A DNA stretch of 64,000 nucleotides from Lysinimonas soli (GCF_042655435.1 NZ_JBHSMG010000004.1:1-64000), one strand, 5' to 3'. Counted from the first letter of the stretch, positions 40,314-49,359 are shown. Notes: generated by a model not told the origin, from the sequence alone. Numbers and translations are program-made.

Positions 40314-41833
40314 GCGGGCAGGGGCTGCTCGAGCGCCTGCCGGAAGCGCTCGATGCGGGCGAGCGTCGCCTCCTTGTCGAGGATCTCCATCGACTCGAAC
40401 AGCGGCGGACTGATGCGCTTGCCGCTCAGGGCCGTGCGCAGCGGTCCGAAGGCGAGCCGCGGCTTGAGGCCGGCGCCGCCCTCCTCGGGCGAGTTGGTCA
40501 GCGACACGCGCAGAGCCGACTCGATCGCCTCGCGGGAGAAGTCGTCGAGTTGCTCCAGGCAGGCGTAGGCCGCGTCGAGCACGAGGCGCGCCTGGTCGCG
40601 GTCGGTGGGTAGGGCATCCGGCTCGTAGGCGATCGCGTCATCCGCCTGGAAGAAGAACGCCAGCAGCTCGCGCACCTCGCTGAGCACGGCGATGCGCTCC
40701 TGCACGAGCGGGGCGGCCTCGCGCAGGATGGCCCGCTCCGAGGGCGTCGGGGGGTCGCTCACGATGCCGGCCAGGTAGGGCAGGATGCGCACCTCGAAAT
40801 CGTCGGGGGCCAGCATCCGGATGTGGTCGCCGTTGATCGAGTCGGCCTTCTTCTGGTCGAATGAGGCCGGGTTCGGGTTGACATCGACGATGTCGAAGGC
40901 CGTCACCAGTTCGTCACGGGTGAAGATGTCGCGGTCGGGCGCGATCGACCAGCCGAGCAGGGCCAGGTAGTTCAGCAGCCCCTCCGGGATGAAGCCGCGA
41001 TCCCGGTGGTGGAACAGGTTGGACTCGGGATCGCGCTTGCTCAGCTTCTTGGTGCCCTCGCCCCGCACGAGCGGAAGATGGCCGAAGCGCGGCACGAAGT
41101 CGGTCACCCCGAGCTCGATCAGGGCGAGGTAGAGCGCGATCTGCCGCGGGGTGCTCGAGAGCAGATCCTCGCCGCGGAGCACGTGGGTCACCCCCATCAG
41201 CGCGTCGTCGACCGGGTTGACGAAGGTGTAGAGCGGGGCCCCATTCGGGCGCACCACCACGAAGTCGGTGAAGCTCCCGGCCGGGAAGGTGATCGGCCCG
41301 CGCACGAGATCGTCGAAGCTCAGTTCGGTGTCGGGCACCCGCAGGCGAAGGGCGGGCTCGCGCCCCTCGGCCCGGTAGGCGGCGCGCTGCTCGGCGGTCA
41401 GCTCGCGCTCGAAGTTGTCGTAACCCTGCTTGGGGTCGCGGCCGTTCGCGACGTTGCGGGCCTCCATCTCGTCGGGGGTGACGAAGCTCTCGTAGAGCAG
41501 GCCGGCATCCGTGAGGCGGGCGATCAGCTCGCGGTAGATCTCGGTGCGCTGCGACTGCCGGTACGGCGCGTGCGGGCCGCCCTTCTCGACCCCCTCGTCC
41601 CAGTCGAGCCCGAGCCAGCCGAGCGCGTCGAGCAGCTGGAGGTAGCTCTCTTCGCTGTCGCGGGCCGGGTCGGTGTCTTCGATGCGGAAGATCAGCTTTC
41701 CGCCGGTGTGACGCGCGTACGCCCAGTTGAAGAGCGCGGTGCGGATGAGCCCGACGTGCGGGGTGCCGGTGGGCGAGGGACAGAAGCGCACGCGCACGGC
41801 CGAGCCGGTGGCGGTGGAGAACGGAAGAGACAT
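40310..41833 (-). CDS. gltX: Glutamate--tRNA ligase
   Basis: Class I aminoacyl-tRNA synthetase, 507 residues. The HIGH-type motif is PTGTPHVGL, RIEDTDPARDSEESY lies in the active site, and the KMSKS-type loop is KLSKRD. Actinobacteria usually lack GlnRS, so this enzyme probably also charges tRNA-Gln for GatCAB (inference). A TAGGCT box lies 8 nt before the ATG. Confidence 0.96.
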   Translation of the reverse strand: MSLPFSTATGSAVRVRFCPSPTGTPHVGLIRTALFNWAYARHTGGKLIFRIEDTDPARDSEESYLQLLDALGWLGLDWDEGVEKGGPHAPYRQSQRTEIYRELIARLTDAGLLYESFVTPDEMEARNVANGRDPKQGYDNFERELTAEQRAAYRAEGREPALRLRVPDTELSFDDLVRGPITFPAGSFTDFVVVRPNGAPLYTFVNPVDDALMGVTHVLRGEDLLSSTPRQIALYLALIELGVTDFVPRFGHLPLVRGEGTKKLSKRDPESNLFHHRDRGFIPEGLLNYLALLGWSIAPDRDIFTRDELVTAFDIVDVNPNPASFDQKKADSINGDHIRMLAPDDFEVRILPYLAGIVSDPPTPSERAILREAAPLVQERIAVLSEVRELLAFFFQADDAIAYEPDALPTDRDQARLVLDAAYACLEQLDDFSREAIESALRVSLTNSPEEGGAGLKPRLAFGPLRTALSGKRISPPLFESMEILDKEATLARIERFRQALEQPLPA

Positions 41834-41841
41834 CGGAATCG

Positions 41842-41847
41842 AGCCTA
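41842..41847 (-). promoter_or_regulatory. -10 element before gltX
   Basis: TAGGCT on the minus strand, 8 nt before the ATG, giving a leaderless or nearly leaderless mRNA. Confidence 0.4.
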
Positions 41848-41892
41848 GCGACCGCGACGCCGCCGGGCTCGCGCCTCTCGCCGCCCAGCGGC

Positions 41893-42747
41893 TCAGACGA
41901 CCGCGAGCACGGCCGAGGCCGCCAGGGCCAGCACGATGCCGACGGCCTGAAGGACGCTCAGTCGTTCGCGCAGCACGAAGAAGGCCAGGATCACGGTGCC
42001 GAGCGGGTAGAGCGCGTTGAGCACGCCCATGACCGCCAGGTCGCCGAGGTGCAGTCCGACGACGAGCAGGATGTTGCCGAGGGCGAGCAGGATGCCGGCG
42101 AGCACCGCCTGCACGACGCCGAGCCGATCGCCCAGCCCCGCCAGCTCGGCCCTGCCCCGCCGCACGCGGTTCACGAGCAGCACCGTGCCGTAGAGCAGCG
42201 TCGCAACGCAGAGGTCGACGAGCAGGGGCGCCAGCCCGGAATCCCTCGGCGTGCGGCCGATCGCGATGATGTAGCCGGCGAAGCCGATTCCGGCGATCGA
42301 GCCCAGCACGACCGCCCGCGGCGTGACCCGCACCGGATCGCGCTGCCGCGGCACCGCGAGCAGCACCGCCGCCACGACGACGGCGGCGAGCGCGACGTAA
42401 CCGAGCGGCGCGATCCGCTCACCGATCGCGAAGCCGACGATCGCCGGAACGACGGCGTAGATCATGGCGACCCCCGGCGAGACGACGCTCATCGGGCCGA
42501 TCGCGAGGCTGGCGTAGAACGCCCAGGTGCCGATGCCGCCCGCAACGCCCGCCACGGCGCCGAGCAGCACCGCCGACGCCGACCAGTGCCCCGAGCCCGA
42601 CACGGTGACGACCGTGACGATCAGCAGCGCCGCCAGCTGGCTCAGCAGGCTCACCAGCAGGGAGGTCATCCGCCGCGAGGCGAGACCGCCGAGGAAGTCG
42701 GAGGCTCCGTAGACGAGGGCGCTGGAGAGTCCGAGGAGGGCGATCAC
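41893..42747 (-). CDS. EamA/DMT family transporter
   Basis: A 284-residue ten-helix drug/metabolite transporter with two EamA repeats (about 1-135 and 145-284). It opens IALLGLSSALVYGASDFLGG, and the second repeat closes with LNALYPLGTVILAFFVLRERL. The substrate is unknown. It lies 75 bp downstream of the YeiH gene and upstream of gltX on the same strand. Confidence 0.87.
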   Translation of the reverse strand: MIALLGLSSALVYGASDFLGGLASRRMTSLLVSLLSQLAALLIVTVVTVSGSGHWSASAVLLGAVAGVAGGIGTWAFYASLAIGPMSVVSPGVAMIYAVVPAIVGFAIGERIAPLGYVALAAVVVAAVLLAVPRQRDPVRVTPRAVVLGSIAGIGFAGYIIAIGRTPRDSGLAPLLVDLCVATLLYGTVLLVNRVRRGRAELAGLGDRLGVVQAVLAGILLALGNILLVVGLHLGDLAVMGVLNALYPLGTVILAFFVLRERLSVLQAVGIVLALAASAVLAVV

Positions 42748-42822
42748 ATCCCTAGTGAACCGGATGCCACCGTCGCGTGGTGACCGGCGCGACGGGCCCT
42801 GGCCTCCCCGCCGCGAGCGCGA

Positions 42823-43854
42823 TCAGGTGAGCACCGCGACCAGGAGGGCGAGTCCCAGGATCGCGGTCCAGCTGAGTGCGCCGGCGAGGAGGGCGCGCGG
42901 ACCCGATCGCACCAGCCGCTCGAGCCGCAGCGAGGTGCCGATCGCGAACAGCGCAGCCGCCAACAGCGCGGACTGGACGACATCGGCGACGGCGAGCACG
43001 GCATCCGGTACCGGAACGAAGGTGCGCACGAGCACGAGCGCCACGAACCCGACGATGAACAGCGGCACGATCGGCGGCCGCGGCGGCGCCACCTCGTCGG
43101 TCGCGGGCAGGCGTGCCGCCCGTCGCCGCGTCGAGACCGAGGCGATCGCGACCATCGGCGCGAGCATGAGAACGCGGGTGAGCTTGACCACGACGGCGAT
43201 CGCGAGAGCGGCGGCTCCGGCGGTTCCCGCCGTGGCCACGACCTGGCCGACGTCGTGCACGCTCGCCCCCACCCAGTGGCCGAAGGTCACCTGGCTCAGA
43301 CCGAGGGGTACGGCGAGCGCGGGCAGCAGCGCGATCGCCGCGGTGCCGTAGAGCGTGACGAGGGCGATCGGCGTGCCGGTGTCTTTCGGGTCGGTGCCCC
43401 GGGCGGCGCTCATGGCGCCGACGGCGCTCACGCCGCAGATCGAGAACCCGGCGGCCAGCATGACCGGCTCGTCGCCCGGAAGGCGCAGCGCCGTCGCGAT
43501 CGCCCAGGTGAGCACGAAACTGACGCCGACGAGGGCGACGATCGCGACGACGGCGAGCCAGCCGAGCCGGGCGATGTCGGCGAGGCTCAGCTTGAGGCCG
43601 AGCACCACGATGCCGAGCCGCAGCAGGCGGCGAGCCGACACGCCGAGGCCCGGGCGCAGCACGCCCTCGAGAACCGGTCGGACCGGCCCGATCGACCCGA
43701 TGACGACTCCCAGCACGATCGACGCGGTCAGCCACGGGATCACGGGAACCAGCAGGTGGATGCCGTAGCCGGCCGCCGCGCCCGCCGCCACCACCGCGAG
43801 CCCCGGCAGCCAGACCGCGCCCCGGGGCACCTGGATCCGCCGGCGCTCGCTCAC
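42823..43854 (-). CDS. YeiH/UPF0324 family putative sulfate exporter
   Basis: A 343-residue membrane protein with about ten helices. LLRLGIVVLGLKLSLADI, AAGFSICGVSAVGAMSAA and FGHWVGASVHDVGQVVATAG are typical of UPF0324. Relatives are annotated as sulfate exporters, but transport is not well established. The ATG overlaps the MFS stop by 4 bp. Confidence 0.87.
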   Translation of the reverse strand: MSERRRIQVPRGAVWLPGLAVVAAGAAAGYGIHLLVPVIPWLTASIVLGVVIGSIGPVRPVLEGVLRPGLGVSARRLLRLGIVVLGLKLSLADIARLGWLAVVAIVALVGVSFVLTWAIATALRLPGDEPVMLAAGFSICGVSAVGAMSAARGTDPKDTGTPIALVTLYGTAAIALLPALAVPLGLSQVTFGHWVGASVHDVGQVVATAGTAGAAALAIAVVVKLTRVLMLAPMVAIASVSTRRRAARLPATDEVAPPRPPIVPLFIVGFVALVLVRTFVPVPDAVLAVADVVQSALLAAALFAIGTSLRLERLVRSGPRALLAGALSWTAILGLALLVAVLT

Positions 43855-45152
43855 GGCACGCCCCGCGCGGGCGTGGTCGGTGCCTCGTCGGCCCCGAACG
43901 CGATCGCGTCGTCCGGTTCGCCCGGTGACGACGCGCGCCGACGCGCCCGCCAGGCGAGGGCGACGAGCACCGTGGCCACGAGCGCGATCGCCACCAGGGC
44001 CAGGCCCGAGTAACCGATCGCCGCGAGGATCGGACCGGCGAGCGCCCCGCCGGCGGCGCCCGTGCCGCTCATCACGAGGTCCGCGCGGCCCTGAACGACC
44101 GTGCGCCGCGCCGGATCGGCGGATTCGGAGATCAGGGCGGACCCCGCCACCGTCGAGGCGCTCCAGCCCAGCCCGAGCAGCACGAGACCGATCATCACGA
44201 GGTCGGCGCGAGCGGACCCGAACGAGGTCAGCAGCAGGGAGGCGAGCAGCAGCCCCTGCCCGATCGCGATCACCCGCTCCCGTCCGAGTCGATCGGCCAG
44301 CAGGCCCCAGATCGGCGACGCGGCATACATCCCGGCCACGTGCAGGCTGATGGTCACGCCCACGATCACGAGGCTCGCGCCGTTGTCCATGAGATGCACG
44401 GGCGTCATCGACATGACGGCGACCATCGTCGCGTGGCTGAGCGAGGTCGAGATGACCCCGGTGCGCACACCGTTGCGATCGAGACCGGCGAACGACACGA
44501 CCCCCGCGGCGGTGCGTTCCGCCCGGATCCGCGCCGCGAGCCGCAGCGGGTCCGGTCGGAGCGCCACGAAGTAGATGGTCGCCGCGATGAGCTGCGCGAC
44601 GATCGTGAAGAGCAGCGGGCCGGTCAGGGCCGGCAACCCGATCGACAGGCCCACGTCATCCGCGAACTGGATGAGGTTCGGCCCCGAGACGGCGCCCACC
44701 GTGGTCGCCCACACCACCACGGCCAGGTCGCGGGCGCGCCCGCCGGGATCGGAGAGATCGGTCGCGGCGAACCGCGACTGGAGGTTCACCGCGGTGCCGA
44801 CGCCCACCAGGGCGAGGCCGACCAGAAGCAGCGGGAACGACACGATCACGGCGGCGACCAGGGCGACGGCCGCGCCGCCCGCCGCCACGAGAGCTCCGGT
44901 CGTGAGCGCCGGAGCCCGACCGTGCCGGCGGGCGAGCGCCGCGAGCGGCACCGCCGCGACGGCGGCACCCACGGCGGTCATCGTCGCCGACATGCCCGAC
45001 CACGATTCCGAGCCCGAGACCCGTGTCGCGAGCAGGGCTCCGGAGGAGAAGGTGACGCCCATGCCGATGCCGGCGAGCGCCTGGCCGGTGATCAGCGCGA
45101 ACCTGCTGCGTCGCCGGACCGAGCGCACCTCGGCCACGGTGACGGCGGTCAC
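43851..45152 (-). CDS. MFS transporter
   Basis: A 433-residue major facilitator with 12 predicted helices. The segment PLAALARRHGRAPALTTGA matches loop 2-3, and PIWGLLADRLGRERVI is the equivalent in the second half. It overlaps the FAH gene upstream and YeiH downstream by 4 bp each, so the three are co-translated. The substrate is unknown. Confidence 0.87.
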   Translation of the reverse strand: MTAVTVAEVRSVRRRSRFALITGQALAGIGMGVTFSSGALLATRVSGSESWSGMSATMTAVGAAVAAVPLAALARRHGRAPALTTGALVAAGGAAVALVAAVIVSFPLLLVGLALVGVGTAVNLQSRFAATDLSDPGGRARDLAVVVWATTVGAVSGPNLIQFADDVGLSIGLPALTGPLLFTIVAQLIAATIYFVALRPDPLRLAARIRAERTAAGVVSFAGLDRNGVRTGVISTSLSHATMVAVMSMTPVHLMDNGASLVIVGVTISLHVAGMYAASPIWGLLADRLGRERVIAIGQGLLLASLLLTSFGSARADLVMIGLVLLGLGWSASTVAGSALISESADPARRTVVQGRADLVMSGTGAAGGALAGPILAAIGYSGLALVAIALVATVLVALAWRARRRASSPGEPDDAIAFGADEAPTTPARGVP

Positions 45153-45937
45153 GGCGCCGGAGCGTCGCGGTTGCGCGCCGGGTTGCTGAGCGTCCCGATT
45201 CCTTCGATCGTGATGTCGATGGTCTGACCGTGCACGAACCCGCCGAGTCCGGAGGGGGTGCCGGTCATGATCACGTCACCCGGCAGCATGGTCCAGACAT
45301 CGGTGATGTAGGCGATGAGTTCGGGGATCTTGTGCAGCAGGTCCTTCGTGTTGCCGTGCCGGCGCGGCTCCCCGTCGACCTGGCTGCTGATCTCGAGATC
45401 GCTCGGGTCGAGCTCGGTCTCGATCCAGGGGCCAAGCGGAGCGAAGGTGTCGTAGCCCTTGGCACGGGCCCACTGACCGTCGGCGAACATCTGATCGCGC
45501 GCCGAGACGTCGTTGCCGATGGTGTAGCCGAACACGTAGTCGGCCCAGCGCTCGGCCGGAACCTGCTTGGCGATCCTGCCGATCACCACCACGAGTTCGC
45601 TCTCGTGCGTGATGCGACCCTCGACGGGCGGGATCTGGATGGCGTCGCCGGGCCCGATGACGGCCGTGTTCGGCTTCAGGAAGATCAGGGGGTTCTCGGG
45701 GGCGTCGACGCTGTTCGCCATGTCCTGCCGGTGCTCCGCGTAGTTCAGCCCGACGCACACCACCTTCGAGCGCGGGATCACCGGCGCGAGCAGCCGGGCG
45801 TCGGCGAGCGGCACCCGCTCCCCCGTCGGGTGATACCCCGCGAACATCGGATCTCCCGCCAGCACCACGAGTTCGTCGTCGTCGACGATCGCGAAACGGG
45901 GGTCGTCGCCGGGAGTGCTGAACCGGGCTACCTTCAC
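45149..45937 (-). CDS. Fumarylacetoacetate hydrolase (FAH) family protein
   Basis: A 262-residue hydrolase or isomerase of C-C bonds in beta-diketo acids. Metal ligands fall in ITHESELVVVIG and GYTIGNDVSARD. KGYDTFAPLGPWI and VIMTGTPSGLGG complete the core. The GTG at 45937 is chosen because TAGGCT lies 7 nt upstream, and the longer frame has an Arg-rich, unlikely N-terminus. FAH genes near gltX are common in Actinobacteria. Confidence 0.9.
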   Translation of the reverse strand: MKVARFSTPGDDPRFAIVDDDELVVLAGDPMFAGYHPTGERVPLADARLLAPVIPRSKVVCVGLNYAEHRQDMANSVDAPENPLIFLKPNTAVIGPGDAIQIPPVEGRITHESELVVVIGRIAKQVPAERWADYVFGYTIGNDVSARDQMFADGQWARAKGYDTFAPLGPWIETELDPSDLEISSQVDGEPRRHGNTKDLLHKIPELIAYITDVWTMLPGDVIMTGTPSGLGGFVHGQTIDITIEGIGTLSNPARNRDAPAP

Positions 45938-45944
45938 GGCTTCG

Positions 45945-45954
45945 AGCCTAGTCT
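45945..45954. promoter_or_regulatory. Overlapping divergent -10 elements (FAH / hydrolase)
   Basis: AGCCTAGTCT contains TAGGCT on the minus strand (45945-45950) and TAGTCT on the plus strand (45949-45954), sharing the central TA. The gaps to the start codons are 7 and 6 nt. The start codons are 23 bp apart. Confidence 0.5.
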
Positions 45955-45960
45955 TGCGGG

Positions 45961-46599
45961 ATGCATCTGCTGACCGACGGCGACCCCACGGCCGACTCGA
46001 CACTGCTGCTGGCGCATGGGGCCGGTGCGGCGATGGACTCGCGTGGGATGAACGAGATCACGGCCGCGCTGGTGGCGCGCGGCATCCGCGTTGTGCGCTT
46101 CGAGTTCGGCTATATGGCCGGGCGACGCGACGGCGTGCGCAGACCGCCGCCGCGTGCCGAGACCCTCGCACCCGAGTACCGGGATGCGGTCGATGCGGTG
46201 CGCGAACTCGGTGTCCCGAGGTCGCTGCTGATCGGCGGCAAGTCGATGGGCGGCCGCGTCGCCAGCATGATCGCCGACGAGCTGGCCGATGAGGGGATGA
46301 TCGACGGGCTGCTCTGCTGGGGCTACCCGTTCCATCCGCCCGAGAAGCCCGGGCAGCTGCGCACGGCGCATCTGCTGACGCTGCGAGTCCCCACGCTGAT
46401 CTGCCAGGGCACGCGCGACCCCTTCGGCGGGCGTGACGAGGTGGTGGGCTACGGGCTCTCCCCCGCGATCGACGTGCTCTGGCTCGAGGACGGCGATCAC
46501 GACCTCCGCCCGCGCGCGGCGGTCAGCGGGCGCAGTTACGCCCAGAACATGGCGGAAGCCGCGGATGCCGTTGCGGCGTTTGCGGCGCGCGTCAGCTGA
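45961..46599 (+). CDS. Alpha/beta hydrolase (KANL3/Tex30-like)
   Basis: A 212-residue hydrolase. LLLAHGAGAAMDS is the oxyanion region, GGKSMGGRVAS carries the nucleophile Ser, CQGTRDPFGG supplies the acid and DGDHDLRPR the His. This is the small DUF/Tex30 branch, whose substrate is unknown. A leaderless promoter overlaps that of the divergent FAH gene. Confidence 0.85.
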   Translation: MHLLTDGDPTADSTLLLAHGAGAAMDSRGMNEITAALVARGIRVVRFEFGYMAGRRDGVRRPPPRAETLAPEYRDAVDAVRELGVPRSLLIGGKSMGGRVASMIADELADEGMIDGLLCWGYPFHPPEKPGQLRTAHLLTLRVPTLICQGTRDPFGGRDEVVGYGLSPAIDVLWLEDGDHDLRPRAAVSGRSYAQNMAEAADAVAAFAARVS

Positions 46600-46921
46600 G
46601 CGGGCGCCGCGTGCGGCCGCACACCTCGAGCACCCGGACGCCGAGCAACCCGGCACCGAGCATCAGGAGCAGCAGCGCCGCAGCGAGCCCGTCGCCGATC
46701 GGCAAGCCGGTCGCAGGCAGTCGAGCCGGAACCGTGGCCTGCACCTCCGTCGCGCCGATGTCGATCACCCGCACGATGCGGGTCAGGCCACGCTGATCCA
46801 CCGTGACCGGGTCGCTGAAGGCCGGGTCGCCGGCGTCGATCGCCGATCGGAAAGGGACTCGCCCGACGGGTCTCGGGGTGCGGCCACCGTAGCAGCGCTC
46901 GGGGCGAATCGAGCGACCGGC
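46592..46921 (-). pseudogene. C-terminal remnant of an LPXTG cell-wall-anchored protein
   Basis: An open frame with no usable upstream start and an in-frame stop at 46922 reads GRVPFRSAIDAGDPAFSDPV, then LPATG, a hydrophobic stretch (LAAALLLLMLGAGLLGV) and a basic tail (CGRTRR). That is a complete sortase sorting signal after a fragment of a beta-rich domain. Only a GTG at 46801 could start a 69-residue piece. It lies wedged against the 3' end of ilvE, so the front of the gene has been lost. Confidence 0.6.
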
Positions 46922-46944
46922 TCACCTCAGCGCGTCACCCAACG

Positions 46945-48060
46945 CTAGGCGTCGAGGCGCATCATCCAGTGGTGGCGGTCCTCGGCGCGGCCGTACTGGA
47001 TGTCGGTGAGCTCCTGTCGCAGCGACAGCGAGACGCGCTCGCCCTCGGGCTCCGGCATCCAGATTCCGAAGCTCGACGACTTGATGTCGGAGATCGGAAC
47101 CACCACGGCGGCCGTGCCGCAGGCGAAGGCCTCGACGATCTCGCCCGACTCGGCACCCTCGCGCCACTCGTCGATCGTGATGGGACGCTGCTCCACCTTG
47201 AAACCGCGGTCGCGGGCGAGCTTGAGGATCGAGTCGAGCGTGATGCCCTCGAGGATCGAGTCGCTGTCGGGGGTCAGCAGGGTCCCGTCCTTCGTCACCA
47301 GCACGACGTTCATGCCGCCGAGCTCTTCGATGTACTTGCCCTGCTGGGCGTCGAGGAAGAGCACCTGGGCGCAGCCGTTCTCGTAGGCCTCCGCCTGCGG
47401 AAGCAGCGACGACGCGTAGTTGCCGCCGGTCTTCGCCGCCCCGGTTCCGCCGTGGCCGGCGCGCGTGTAGTTCGTCGACAGCCAGATCGAGACCGGCTCG
47501 ACGCCGCCCGAGAAGTACGCCCCCGCCGGGCTGGCGATGACGTTGTAGTTCACCTTCGCCGCGGGGCGCACGCCGAGGAAGGCCTCCTTGGCCCACATGA
47601 AGGGCCGCAGGTAGAGGCTCGTCTCGGGGGCATCCGGAACCCAGACGGCATCGACGGCGATGAGCCGCTTGATGGAGTCGAGGAAGTACTCGGTCGGCAG
47701 CTCAGGCAGGGCGAGGCGGCGGGCCGAGCGCTGCAGGCGCGCCGCGTTCTGCTCGGGCCGGAACGACCAGATCGACCCGTCGGCGTGACGGTACGCCTTG
47801 AGCCCCTCGAAGACCTCCTGGCCGTAGTGCAGCACGGCGGCGGCCGGCTCGATCGAGATCGGGCCGTAGGGCTGCACCCGCGGCCGGTGCCATCCGCCCT
47901 TCTCCGACCAGCAGATGTCGACCATGTGGTCGGTGAACCACTTGCCGAACCCCGGGTTCGCCAGGATCTCGGCGCGCTCGGCGTCGCCGGCCGGGTGGTC
48001 GTTGCGGGTGACCTGCCAGAGCAGGCTCTGCGTCGCCATGGGGAGGAGGTTGATGGCCAT
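46945..48060 (-). CDS. ilvE: Branched-chain amino acid aminotransferase
   Basis: PLP enzyme that interconverts Leu, Ile and Val with their keto acids. The 371 residues belong to the long class IV branch. The PLP lysine is in GTGAAKTGGNYASSL. HYGQEVFEGLKAYR, LYLRPFMWAKE and ELGGMNVVLV are conserved. It starts 35 bp after leuB on the same strand, forming a branched-chain amino acid pair. Confidence 0.95.
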   Translation of the reverse strand: MAINLLPMATQSLLWQVTRNDHPAGDAERAEILANPGFGKWFTDHMVDICWSEKGGWHRPRVQPYGPISIEPAAAVLHYGQEVFEGLKAYRHADGSIWSFRPEQNAARLQRSARRLALPELPTEYFLDSIKRLIAVDAVWVPDAPETSLYLRPFMWAKEAFLGVRPAAKVNYNVIASPAGAYFSGGVEPVSIWLSTNYTRAGHGGTGAAKTGGNYASSLLPQAEAYENGCAQVLFLDAQQGKYIEELGGMNVVLVTKDGTLLTPDSDSILEGITLDSILKLARDRGFKVEQRPITIDEWREGAESGEIVEAFACGTAAVVVPISDIKSSSFGIWMPEPEGERVSLSLRQELTDIQYGRAEDRHHWMMRLDA

Positions 48061-48095
48061 CGTGTCTGCCGTTCTTCTTGTCGAGAGCTTGGTGT

Positions 48096-49148
48096 CTAGT
48101 GTGCGCTCACCCGGGCGGTGATGGCAGCGCCGACCTGACTCGTGGTGCGCGAGGCGGTGCCGCGCTCGGCCAGGTCGGCGGCGACCGCCGCTTCGATGCG
48201 TCGCGCCGCATCCGGAAGCCCGAGGTGGTCGAGCAGGAGCGCGGTGGACAGGATCGCCGCGGTGGGGTCGGCCTTCTGCTGCCCCGCGATGTCGGGAGCC
48301 GATCCGTGCACGGGCTCGAACATCGAGGGGAACGCGCCGTCGGGGTTGATGTTGCCCGAGGCCGCCAGTCCGATGCCGCCGCTGATCGCGCCGGCCAGAT
48401 CGGTGAGGATGTCGCCGAAGAGGTTGTCTGTGACGATCACGTCGAACCTAGCAGGATCGGTCACGAGGAAGATGGTCGCGGCGTCGACGTGCAGGTAGTC
48501 CCAGTCCACCTGCGGATGATTGGCCGCCTCGGCCCGCACGAGGCGCGACCAGAGGGTGCCCGCATTGGTCAGCACGTTGGTCTTGTGCACCAGCGTGAGC
48601 TTCTTGCGGCGCCTCTCGGCGAGCTCGAAGGCGTACCGCACCACGCGCTCGACCCCGTAGGCGGTGTTGACGCTCACCTCGTTGGCGATCTCGTGCGGGG
48701 TCCCGACGCGGATCGCGCCGCCGTTGCCGACATACGGGCCCTCGGTACCCTCCCGCACCACGACGAAGTCGACATCACCGGGCGCCGCGAGGGGACTCTT
48801 CACGCCCGGCAGCAGGCGGGTCGGACGCAGGTTGACGTAGTGGTCGAAGGCGAAGCGCAGCCGGAGCAGCAGGCCGCGCTCGATGATTCCACCCGCGAGC
48901 TTCGGATCGCGCGGATCGCCCCCGACGGCCCCGAGCACGATCGCCTCGTGCCGGGCGAGGCTCGCCAGGTCGTCGTCGGTCAGGATCGCGCCGGTCGCGA
49001 GATAGTGGGCCGCGCTGAACGGATACTCGGTCGTCGCGATCTCGGCCTCCCCCGCGGTTGCCGCGCGCAGCACGGCGATCGCCTCGGCGACCACCTCAGG
49101 GCCGATTCCGTCGCCGGGGATCGTGGCGAGGTCGATGGTGCGGGTCAC
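48096..49148 (-). CDS. leuB: 3-isopropylmalate dehydrogenase
   Basis: Oxidative decarboxylation of 3-isopropylmalate in leucine synthesis. The 350 residues show ATIPGDGIGPEVV, RLRFAFDHYVNLRPTR, VREGTEGPYVG, TNVLTNAGTLWSR, DNLFGDILTDLAG and FEPVHGSAPDIAG. The GTG start has AGGAG upstream. It is co-directional with ilvE but far from leuCD (about 33 kb). Confidence 0.95.
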   Translation of the reverse strand: MTRTIDLATIPGDGIGPEVVAEAIAVLRAATAGEAEIATTEYPFSAAHYLATGAILTDDDLASLARHEAIVLGAVGGDPRDPKLAGGIIERGLLLRLRFAFDHYVNLRPTRLLPGVKSPLAAPGDVDFVVVREGTEGPYVGNGGAIRVGTPHEIANEVSVNTAYGVERVVRYAFELAERRRKKLTLVHKTNVLTNAGTLWSRLVRAEAANHPQVDWDYLHVDAATIFLVTDPARFDVIVTDNLFGDILTDLAGAISGGIGLAASGNINPDGAFPSMFEPVHGSAPDIAGQQKADPTAAILSTALLLDHLGLPDAARRIEAAVAADLAERGTASRTTSQVGAAITARVSAH

Positions 49149-49319
49149 GCGGTCTCCTGCTGGGTCCGAGCCGGATCCGGCCGATTCGGGCGATTCCGGG
49201 TGAATTTCGAGGGTGGAGCGAACTGCCAGGTGCCTCCCAGGCCCGCGGTCAGGAGCGTGCGAATCAGGGCATCCGAGGCGTTCGTCAGCCTATCGCGCGA
49301 GCCTGGATGGATCGGGCCG

Positions 49320-49335
49320 TCCCCCAAATGGGGGA
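49320..49335. promoter_or_regulatory. 16-bp palindrome upstream of the DUF6458 gene
   Basis: TCCCCCAAATGGGGGA has perfect 6-bp arms. It occupies the expected -35 position of the plus-strand promoter, whose TAGGCT -10 box is at 49347-49352. It also lies in the divergent gap with leuB. Confidence 0.5.
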
Positions 49336-49346
49336 CATGGTTGGCG

Positions 49347-49352
49347 TAGGCT
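49347..49352 (+). promoter_or_regulatory. -10 element of a probable leaderless DUF6458 promoter
   Basis: TAGGCT with 7 nt to the ATG at 49360. Confidence 0.45.
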
Positions 49353-49359
49353 CGGCGAC

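Noticed and set aside
49145..49327. Leu-rich minus-strand frame ahead of leuB (DALIRTLLTAGLGG) as a second leader peptide
   Set aside because: There is no ATG, GTG or TTG start at a sensible position and no matching hairpin, unlike the leuCD leader.
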